Positions 6,853-12,891 of a stretch of 19,266 bases of DNA are shown piece by piece (the stretch's first letter is position 1; the number at the start of each line of letters is the position of its first letter). The DNA is from Moraxellaceae bacterium (GTDB lineage Bacteria > Pseudomonadota > Gammaproteobacteria > Pseudomonadales > Moraxellaceae). The stretch lies in the NCBI GenBank assembly GCA_014378805.1, contig JACMMY010000030.1, positions 1 through 19,266 on the forward strand, given 5' to 3'. A program made the position numbers and the translations under genes. Under the pieces are notes generated by a model. That model saw only the letters and a program-made list of their open reading frames with translations, was not told the origin of the DNA and did no database searches.

Positions 6853-6880
6853 AAAAAGTAAACGTTGACGTTTACTTTTT
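6853..6880 (-). terminator. Intrinsic terminator overlapping the lipoprotein stop codon
   Basis: Perfect 13-bp arms AAAAAGTAAACGT and ACGTTTACTTTTT around a 2-base centre. The lipoprotein gene's TAA lies inside the stem. The A-run and T-run at the ends make it bidirectional in form; on the minus strand it should end the uup-lipoprotein unit. Confidence 0.88.
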
Positions 6881-7825
6881 CCAAAACGCGACTTTACTAT
6901 ACATGCGATGCAGGAAAGATTCTTTTGAAGAGTCATTATCTTGTGGCGCGGTGTAATCTACACTTTCAACATTATCTGGATTCGACGCTTGTTTAGCTGC
7001 CATAGCCTTATCCGCATCAGTAGTTGGTGGACCAAAGGTAAGCCATTTATTGCCTGAAATATCGCCGCATTGAGCCGCTTTCTTCCATTCGGCAATTTGT
7101 TCTGGAGTCGAGTTTTTCAAGTCGATATAAAGTGGATTATCTTCTTGTTTTATGTTGGTAGGTAAGCGTCCAGGGATCTGAACCTCGGAGGCGAGCAGCC
7201 CCAGAATTTCTAACATACGGTCTGAACGGTAGAATTTTTGTTCATGCTGAAGGACATAGCCGAAATTGCCGCGACGCACGATCAAATAACCCATATAACG
7301 CGTGGTATTCAAGTCATCCTTCAGGTCTTTTACCTGAATTTCGGATTGTATAACTGCATAAAGTGCAGAACCGATGCGACTATTCACGTTACGTTGTAGC
7401 AGAATACGACCGCCAGTATTCACTTTTTCCATGTAGTAACGGAAAATCACATCGCGAGTCGTTGTATCATCGGCAAATTCAGGCAAGACGATATTTGGGT
7501 TGTTAATCAGATTCACTGCATCGATTCGGAAGAAGCGACCCGCATTATCATATATATTAAGGCTAGAACCCTCAGGCGTACAGCTGTCACGCAGACGCAC
7601 GTTTCCACGAAAGTTTTGCGCACCTAGATCAAGACTATAAGCTTGCGCAGGGGCATCGTATAAATATCGACTTTGCGGACTGGTATTATTGGTCAGAGTC
7701 AAGTGACTACAGCCCGATAAAAACAATCCGCCAGTTGCAACGCCCAATAAACTCAGCGTGCGAATTCGTTTAAACGCCATCCTTGAACGCGTCAAATATA
7801 AGCGCTCCATGCTTTGTTTGTTCAT
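6872..7825 (-). CDS. Predicted outer-membrane or periplasmic lipoprotein of unknown function
   Basis: 317 residues. The N-terminus has a lipoprotein signal peptide: basic MAFKRIR, hydrophobic LSLLGVATGGLF, then lipobox LSGC with acylated Cys39. The residues after Cys (Ser-His) do not signal inner-membrane retention, so outer-membrane sorting is likely. The mature part is predicted globular, has a second Cys pair (one near SCTPEG, one in AAQCGD) that could form a disulfide, and ends in a polar, basic tail (KVAFWKK). I do not recognise the family. ATG 7825 uses GGAG located in the last codons of uup, only 6 bp separate the genes, so translation is probably coupled; an internal ATG at 7780 would give a shorter, more classical signal peptide but has no properly spaced ribosome site. 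A terminator overlaps its stop codon. Confidence 0.8.
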   Translation of the reverse strand: MNKQSMERLYLTRSRMAFKRIRTLSLLGVATGGLFLSGCSHLTLTNNTSPQSRYLYDAPAQAYSLDLGAQNFRGNVRLRDSCTPEGSSLNIYDNAGRFFRIDAVNLINNPNIVLPEFADDTTTRDVIFRYYMEKVNTGGRILLQRNVNSRIGSALYAVIQSEIQVKDLKDDLNTTRYMGYLIVRRGNFGYVLQHEQKFYRSDRMLEILGLLASEVQIPGRLPTNIKQEDNPLYIDLKNSTPEQIAEWKKAAQCGDISGNKWLTFGPPTTDADKAMAAKQASNPDNVESVDYTAPQDNDSSKESFLHRMYSKVAFWKK

Positions 7826-7831
7826 ACTGCT

Positions 7832-9736
7832 TTAAGCTCCTTGACTAGCCGCCTCTAAGGTCGTCCAGCGTTCTAGTTGATCTAGTATTTCTTGTTCTAT
7901 TGTTGCCAATCGATTTGAAGCAACAGTAGCGGCAGCGGAATCGGTCATAAACCAAGAACCATCTGCGAGTTTCGCTTCCAAAGTGGCTTGCTCTGCTTCA
8001 AGTGCAGCAATCACTGCTGGCAATCCATCCAATTCTCTTTGATCTTTATAACTCAATTTCACAGATTTTGGTAATGGTTTTGGTACTGATGTTGCATTCA
8101 CTGTTTTTGTAGCAGTTGGCGTCGCCTTCTTCATGCGGAGTTGGACTTCACGCTGGGCTAAATAATCTTTATATCCGCCAATATATTCTTCAACTTGTCC
8201 TTTACCATCAAACACCCATGTTGAAGTCACAACCTGATCAACAAATGCGCGATCATGGCTGATGAGCAGCAAAGTACCCGGATAGCTGGCAATCGCTTCT
8301 TCCAGTAACTCCAAGGTCACCATGTCCAAATCGTTGGTTGGTTCGTCAAGAATCAAAAGGTTGGATGGACGAATTAATAAACGAGCCAATAGCACGCGAT
8401 TTCGTTCGCCGCCTGACAAAGCTTTAACTGGCGTGCGTGCACGTGCTGGTGAGAACAGGAAGTCCTGCAAGTAGCTTAAAATATGACGACGATTGCCATT
8501 AATTTCAATAAAGTCAGAACCTTCACTGATGTTTTCAAGCACTGTTTTTTCTAAATCGAGTTGATTGCGTAATTGGTCGAAATAGGCCACATCAAGCTGT
8601 GTCCCCGTTTTGACCGAACCATTTTGTAACGCAACTTCACCGAGCAAAGCACGAATTAGTGTGGTCTTGCCGACACCGTTATCACCAATTAAGCCAATCT
8701 TGTCGCCGCGCATGACCATCGCAGAGAAGTCTTTAACCAGCGTTGTGGTGTCATAACCGACAGAAATATTTTCAATATCAAAGACCAATTTGCCTGAGCG
8801 ATTGGCATCTTGAACCGTGAGATTGACTCCGCCTTGTTGGCTGCGACGTGCTTTATGTTCTTCACGCAGTGCTTCAAGCGCACGGACACGACCTTCATTA
8901 CGGACACGGCGTGCTTTGATGCCTTGGCGAATCCACACTTCTTCTTCAGCGAGTTTTTTATCAAAGTTAGCACTTTGTTTTTCTTCAGCTTCAAGTTGTT
9001 GCGCTTTGAGTTCTAAATAACGAGCATAGTTGCCTTCATAACCGCGCAAGACTCCACGATCCAGCTCGACAATACGCGTTGCTACACGATCAACAAATGC
9101 GCGATCATGGCTGATGAACATGAGTGTGAGGTTTGACCAATCCAGCAAAAATTGCTCAAGCCATTCAATGCTTTCAACATCTAAATGGTTGGTTGGTTCG
9201 TCAAGGAGTAATAATTCTGGTTGAGTCAATAATGCACGCGCGAGCAGTACGCGACGTTTGCGACCACCTGATAAATCAGCAAGGTCTGCATTGCCATCTA
9301 AATGCATTTTGCCCAGAATGGTCTCAACTTGGCGCTCTAATGCCCAGCCATCGCCGTCATCAAGCGCGCTTTGCAGGTCGCTCATGCGTTCACAAGCGTC
9401 CATGTCGCCAAGCGAACAGGCTTCACTTTCATGATGATAGTCGATGAGAACTTGGGCAATAGGTCCAGCGCCGCCTGCGACGATGTCTGCGACTTTACCA
9501 GTAGTCATGGGCACGTCTTGTTCTAACATGGAGATGCGAAGACCGCCTTGCTTGGCAATTTCACCTTTGTCAGGCAGGAGTTCACCACTCGCGAGTTTGA
9601 GCAGTGTAGACTTGCCTTCGCCGTTGCGTCCGATGATACAGACGCGTTCGCCACGTTCAATGGAGAGGCTTGCACCATCAAGTATAGCTGGGCCGCCAAA
9701 AGCCAGTTGAATGTCGCGTAGGGTGAGCAATGCCAT
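7832..9736 (-). CDS. uup: ABC-F family ATPase Uup
   Basis: 634 residues from ATG 9736 (MALLTLRDIQLAFGG); longer frames starting upstream add a 15-residue stretch with no family similarity. Two ABC ATPase domains without membrane parts: Walker A GRNGEGKST (36-44) and GDNGVGKTT, signatures LSGGRKRRV and LSGGERNRV, Walker B LLLLDEPTNHLD and LLILDEPTNDLD. Between them is the charged ABC-F linker (AEEEVWIRQGIKARRVRNEGRV) that in this family contacts tRNA/ribosome. A C-terminal lysine-rich linker and coiled coil (about the last 80 residues) is characteristic of Uup, where it binds nucleic acid. Uup associates with ribosomes and affects precise excision of transposons and translation under stress. 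Overlapping divergent control with slyX is likely, since only about 90 bp separate the two starts. Confidence 0.94.
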   Translation of the reverse strand: MALLTLRDIQLAFGGPAILDGASLSIERGERVCIIGRNGEGKSTLLKLASGELLPDKGEIAKQGGLRISMLEQDVPMTTGKVADIVAGGAGPIAQVLIDYHHESEACSLGDMDACERMSDLQSALDDGDGWALERQVETILGKMHLDGNADLADLSGGRKRRVLLARALLTQPELLLLDEPTNHLDVESIEWLEQFLLDWSNLTLMFISHDRAFVDRVATRIVELDRGVLRGYEGNYARYLELKAQQLEAEEKQSANFDKKLAEEEVWIRQGIKARRVRNEGRVRALEALREEHKARRSQQGGVNLTVQDANRSGKLVFDIENISVGYDTTTLVKDFSAMVMRGDKIGLIGDNGVGKTTLIRALLGEVALQNGSVKTGTQLDVAYFDQLRNQLDLEKTVLENISEGSDFIEINGNRRHILSYLQDFLFSPARARTPVKALSGGERNRVLLARLLIRPSNLLILDEPTNDLDMVTLELLEEAIASYPGTLLLISHDRAFVDQVVTSTWVFDGKGQVEEYIGGYKDYLAQREVQLRMKKATPTATKTVNATSVPKPLPKSVKLSYKDQRELDGLPAVIAALEAEQATLEAKLADGSWFMTDSAAATVASNRLATIEQEILDQLERWTTLEAASQGA

Positions 9737-9825
9737 GAAACTATTTTTCCGTATGTGATGTATTACGAGCGTGATCTGCAAAATGGCAGATAAATGCTAA
9801 AAGACTATTTATGAAGGGCGGTATG

Positions 9826-10089
9826 ATGAACGAAGATTGTGACAAACACCAGTTCGATGATGCAACTTTAGATAAACGCTTGGTTGCGCGCATTGATGAA
9901 TTAGAGATTCGCGTGGCGTTTTTGGATGATTTATTGGATTCTTTGAACGCGACGGTGTCGCAACAAGCACAGCAATTGATGGATTTACAGAGTCAATTTA
10001 AGGTGTTGTATAGCCGCGTTGAGTCGAATGGCAAAGGTGAGGGAATAGAGACGTTTGATGCGGCGAATGAAGTGCCGCCGCATTATTGA
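9826..10089 (+). CDS. slyX: SlyX family protein
   Basis: About 87 residues, almost entirely a coiled coil (RIDELEIRVAFLDDLLDSLNATVSQQAQQLMDLQSQFKVLYSRV) with the diagnostic C-terminal PPHY. Function is unknown; the name comes from its neighbourhood to slyD in enterics, not from a lysis role. In-frame ATGs occur at 9811, 9823 and 9826; GAAGGG at 9813-9818 sits seven bases before 9826, so I use that. It is transcribed divergently from uup and convergently to the next gene. Confidence 0.85.
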   Translation: MNEDCDKHQFDDATLDKRLVARIDELEIRVAFLDDLLDSLNATVSQQAQQLMDLQSQFKVLYSRVESNGKGEGIETFDAANEVPPHY

Positions 10090-10108
10090 TATGTGCTTTT
10101 AAGTTAAT

Positions 10109-10140
10109 GCGGCTATTGTCGAGTCGTTATTTTTATTTTA
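10109..10140 (+). terminator. Probable terminator of slyX
   Basis: Stem GCGGCT (10109-10114) with AGTCGT (10122-10127), including two G-U pairs, then TATTTTTATTTTAATAA. The stem is weak but the U-rich tail is good and the position just after the slyX stop fits. Confidence 0.5.
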
Positions 10141-10452
10141 ATAAGCATCATTTTGTATGTTCTGTGGTTGGCTTGGGATTCGCTCAAGCGCGCCGCCGCT
10201 TCCGTGATAAGTTTCAGCATGTAGGTGGAACCACTGACCGCATGATGCACATGTAAAGTAATTGGATACAAAATCTCCCCAACCACTTCCTGAAGCAATT
10301 GATTTGAAAGGGTCTGCAAAATTCCCCATGCCTCTATAAACCAAGCATCCGCTCTCAACAGCACTTTTCGCTGTAATTATTGCCTCTTTAAGATTTTGTG
10401 GCACTTTGATTTTTATGAAAGGAACTTCATTTTGGCATTGGGAACAACTCAT
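10138..10452 (-). CDS. Small CxxC/CxxC protein of unknown function
   Basis: 104 residues from ATG 10452 (a TTG at 10503 would give 121). It begins MSCSQCQNEVPFIKIK and has a second pair in YFTCASCGQWFHLHAETYHG, so two CxxC knuckles about 64 residues apart could bind one zinc ion. The Cys-x2-Cys-Gly-x-Trp/Phe plus His-rich TYHGSGG segment is conserved-looking, but I cannot name a family. The TTG start lies within a palindrome (GTTTCC...GGAAAC, 10496-10518) without a ribosome site; ATG 10452 has GAGAG a few bases upstream. The gene is A/T-richer than its neighbours and isolated between slyX and a palindromic repeat, suggesting an accessory or acquired gene. An overlapping minus-strand frame (10113-10364) has no such motifs and is likely a shadow. 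Confidence 0.62.
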   Translation of the reverse strand: MSCSQCQNEVPFIKIKVPQNLKEAIITAKSAVESGCLVYRGMGNFADPFKSIASGSGWGDFVSNYFTCASCGQWFHLHAETYHGSGGALERIPSQPQNIQNDAY

Positions 10453-10617
10453 TAATTCTCTCAATAATATCTTTTCATTTAAATCTGATACAGATGTTTC
10501 CAAAGAGATTCTGGAAACACTAAAATTTATCTAACCATTTCGTATGATGAGTAAAACATAAATAATCCCATCACATAGCATATATAACTCGACATGTTTT
10601 GATGAAGTGAGCGTAGG

Positions 10618-10665
10618 GTGCGCATTGCGCACAAAACAAATTGTGGTATCTGAATTGTTGCGCAC
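10618..10665. repeat. Palindromic repeat GTGCGCA-T-TGCGCAC with a nearby extra half-copy
   Basis: A perfect palindrome with 7-bp arms at 10618-10632, embedded in GTAGGGTGCGCATTGCGCAC, plus a second TTGCGCAC at 10658-10665. The sequence around it resembles short palindromic units scattered through many bacterial genomes (from memory; copy number here is unknown). It lies downstream of the NIPSNAP gene and upstream of the CxxC gene. Confidence 0.6.
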
Positions 10666-10683
10666 TCCACACTTGTTTAACTC

Positions 10684-10989
10684 TCACTCAAAAACAGGTC
10701 TAAAAAAACTTCTTTCATAGCTAATGATGCAGCGCGTATCTTCAGCATATTTAAACGCCGCTTGGCATTCGGGGTCTTGAAAAGACTTAATTCGGTATTC
10801 TTCGTATAAGGCAAGACTTGGAAAACTGAACATGGCTAATGCCACATTATTTGCGCCTTCGGATGGCATGAAATATCCATGATGCGTACCGCCAAATTTC
10901 TCAACAAGAGGAATCCAAACTTTCCCGTAGCTTTCAAATTCTTTAACTTTTAATGGGTCGATGATGTAGCGCAGATAACATGTGATCAT
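10684..10989 (-). CDS. NIPSNAP family protein
   Basis: 101 residues, a single alpha/beta dimeric ferredoxin-like domain. MITCYLRYIIDPLKVKEFESYGKVWIPLVEKFGGTHHGYF and the C-terminal SYERSFFRPV match bacterial NIPSNAP proteins (PF07978), which are small homo-oligomers of undetermined function. A GAGA-type ribosome site is six bases before ATG 10989. It stands alone in its transcription unit, with its promoter in the divergent region to its right. The family call is from motif recognition; the biological role is unknown. Confidence 0.8.
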   Translation of the reverse strand: MITCYLRYIIDPLKVKEFESYGKVWIPLVEKFGGTHHGYFMPSEGANNVALAMFSFPSLALYEEYRIKSFQDPECQAAFKYAEDTRCIISYERSFFRPVFE

Positions 10990-11113
10990 GGTTGTCTCTA
11001 ATTGTGATTTACATTCGTTATTCTATATTTCAGTCAATTTCTCATTAAGACCCTGAACAGTCAATAAATTTTAGAATAAGATTTGTTTAGGATTTATATA
11101 TTATTCTTACTTC

Positions 11114-11163
11114 CCAAACACTTATCCCCAAAAGCTGGGGATAAGCATGGGGATGGAGTTTGG
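11114..11163. repeat. Nested inverted repeat centred on TTATCCCC/GGGGATAA
   Basis: Perfect 10-bp arms CTTATCCCCA (11121-11130) and TGGGGATAAG (11136-11145) around a 5-base centre. An outer pair CCAAAC (11114-11119) and GTTTGG (about 11158-11163) flanks it, with an extra GGGGAT copy between. No U-run follows on either strand, so it is not an ordinary terminator; an operator, DNA-structural element or transcript hairpin are possible. Confidence 0.6.
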
Positions 11164-11217
11164 ATAACTCATTTTTATGTTATTAAAATCAGTTAGTTAC
11201 ATTTATGAGAGTCAAAA

Positions 11218-11240
11218 TGACGCGTATTTTCATCGCGTCA
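11218..11240. repeat. Inverted repeat TGACGCG...CGCGTCA
   Basis: Perfect 7-bp arms around a 9-base spacer, about 80 bp upstream of the MOSC gene. Without a following T-run on the plus strand it is a better candidate for an operator than for a terminator. On the minus strand a short TTTT follows, so a weak terminator of unknown transcripts cannot be excluded. Confidence 0.5.
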
Positions 11241-11322
11241 CTGTACTTTGATCATCGAATCTTCCTAGAATTAACCGCCTTCCACATTAAAAACGACCTT
11301 GAATAAGGCTGTAAATAAAATC

Positions 11323-12270
11323 ATGTCGCAAGCATTACATATCGCATCTCTGCATCATTACCCCCTGAAATCCGCGCAAGGTATTTCCTTGACCCAAGCA
11401 CAAATGAATCCGCAGGGTTTAGAGCTGGATCGGCGCTGGGTGTTGATTGGCGATACAGGGAACTTTCTCAGTCAACGAACTTGCGCGGCGATGGGTGCAA
11501 TTCATGTTATGGCATATCAGCAAGAATTAACGATAACTTTACATGGACAAACTTACATTGCGATCGCGAATCCAGAGCACTTGATTGCGCCAACCGTGTG
11601 GGGCGATATTGTTAACGATTGCTTTGCTGTGCAACCCGAAATTAATACGTGGTTATCGCATGAACTCGGTATTTCAGTGCGTCTGGTTTATTGCCCTGAC
11701 AACGCAATTCGGCGGGTTGATGAACATTATGCAGGTCAAGGACATCGAACGGCTTTTTCTGATGGTTTTCCGCTTTTAGTGATTTCGCAAAGCTCATTAG
11801 ATGAATTAGCAAGATTATGGGGCGCACCAATTGATTATCGTCGATTCCGCCCAAATCTGATTGTGGGCGGCGCGTGTGAGCCATTTGCGGAGGACAGTTG
11901 GCGCAGTATTAGAATTGATAATGCGGTTTTTGATTTAGTTAAACCGTGTTCGCGCTGTGTCATTCCAAGTTTAGATCCAGATACTCAACAGCAAACTGAT
12001 GGTTTCTTAAGGTTTCTGGCACAGCATCGACGTAAAGATGACGGCAAGGTTTATCTCGGACAAAACGCAGTTTTACGTCGTGATACAGCAACGTTTAGTC
12101 TGATGAATGCAGATCGCGGATTGATAAATGATATCGGAAGTCATACACAAAGCCTTGCCGAAAATCTTGGTTTACTGCACACTAAAAAAGAGCATGAAAA
12201 AAATGCACCAGATTTTGAACATTTTATCCAGCCAATTCTGACCGTCGGTCAAGCAATTTGGGTTGAATAA
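11323..12270 (+). CDS. MOSC domain protein, mARC/YcbX-like molybdenum enzyme without ferredoxin domain
   Basis: 315 residues from ATG 11323 (MSQALHIASLHHYPLKSAQG). A TTG eight codons upstream is possible but unneeded. The N-terminal beta-barrel MOSC_N (about residues 5-115, with the typical YPLKSAQGISL and ELDRRWVL) is followed by the MOSC domain. PCSRCVIPSLDP carries the conserved Cys that coordinates Mo in mARC and YcbX; YRRFRPNLIV is another hallmark. E. coli YcbX has a C-terminal [2Fe-2S] ferredoxin domain, and none is present here (no C-x4-C-x2-C cluster), so electrons must come from a separate partner, as in mitochondrial mARC. The expected role is reduction of N-hydroxylated compounds such as hydroxylaminopurine. 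The family is firm; substrate and reductase are not shown. Confidence 0.87.
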   Translation: MSQALHIASLHHYPLKSAQGISLTQAQMNPQGLELDRRWVLIGDTGNFLSQRTCAAMGAIHVMAYQQELTITLHGQTYIAIANPEHLIAPTVWGDIVNDCFAVQPEINTWLSHELGISVRLVYCPDNAIRRVDEHYAGQGHRTAFSDGFPLLVISQSSLDELARLWGAPIDYRRFRPNLIVGGACEPFAEDSWRSIRIDNAVFDLVKPCSRCVIPSLDPDTQQQTDGFLRFLAQHRRKDDGKVYLGQNAVLRRDTATFSLMNADRGLINDIGSHTQSLAENLGLLHTKKEHEKNAPDFEHFIQPILTVGQAIWVE

Positions 12271-12351
12271 TCACGCAGTAAGTGGATTTGAATCTTTTAA
12301 CTCGGATGTGGGTGGATCGTTCAAATTTGCCACGGATATAGAAGTTTGATC

Positions 12352-12813
12352 ATGTCGAATACGGGTTTTTGGATTATTGTTGTCGTGATCGTGTTTATGT
12401 TTGGCTCGTTCATGAGTGTGCGTATCAGCCCACGTGAAAAAGCCCTTGGCGAAATGCGTGACCGTGCGAGGAAGTTAGGTTTTTTACCTCGACTGATGGC
12501 TGCGCCTGAATGGATTAAACATACAACTTACGCAGGTAAACCTGGCGGCATGGTGGCGTATTACAGCATTGTGTTGCCGCAATCCATGCATGCCCACATG
12601 CAAGCGCGTGTGGTGGATGGACGATTACAGGTTGAGAAGGGTGTAAACATCTTGCAGGATGTTGTTCTTGATACTCGATTAAAAGGCATTCAAGCGCTTG
12701 AAGTTCAATCGAATAGTGCAGGATTTTATTGGGATGAGGAAGTTGATTTATATGGCGAACAACTGGAAACCATGAAATCAGTTCTTGTCGAACTTGCAGA
12801 GCGATTGAAGTAG
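12352..12813 (+). CDS. Small membrane-anchored protein of unknown function
   Basis: 153 residues from ATG 12352, which has GAAG seven bases upstream; the frame's TTG at 12346 is less likely. One N-terminal membrane helix (WIIVVVIVFMFGSFMSV, about residues 7-23) is followed by a basic segment and a soluble, probably cytoplasmic, domain with a positive-inside flank (RISPREKALGEMRDRARKLGF). Not recognised as a named family. Spaced 80 bp from the MOSC gene and 80 bp from topA, it may share transcription with either; the genes face the same way. A structural or envelope role is only a guess. Confidence 0.75.
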   Translation: MSNTGFWIIVVVIVFMFGSFMSVRISPREKALGEMRDRARKLGFLPRLMAAPEWIKHTTYAGKPGGMVAYYSIVLPQSMHAHMQARVVDGRLQVEKGVNILQDVVLDTRLKGIQALEVQSNSAGFYWDEEVDLYGEQLETMKSVLVELAERLK

Positions 12814-12891
12814 TTTTTGTTAAATTAGAAGTGAATACGTTTTTGTTGTTTAACGATTTTTAAATCATATTTTTATTTGGAGCCTTCAAGA

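Larger units (their letters stand above)
10990..11322. other. Divergent intergenic region with two perfect inverted repeats
   Basis: About 330 bp between divergent genes, without a convincing coding frame. It contains two strong inverted repeats (11121-11145 and 11218-11240, listed separately) in otherwise A/T-rich DNA. The promoters for both flanking genes must lie here, but no pair of boxes is clear enough to assign. Confidence 0.6.

Noticed and set aside
8220..9110. Repeated stretch reading about GATCAACAAATGCGCGATCATGGCTGATGA occurring twice
   Set aside because: The two copies code for the same SHDRAFVD segment in the two homologous ATPase halves of Uup; this is paralogous domain similarity, not a separate repeat element.
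10113..10364. Minus-strand frame overlapping the CxxC protein gene
   Set aside because: It lacks the paired CxxC motifs and a ribosome site; the alternative frame encodes a coherent zinc-knuckle protein.
11121..11145. Considered a replication origin or DnaA box cluster
   Set aside because: TTATCCCC differs from the DnaA box, only one inverted pair is present and no origin-linked genes are nearby.
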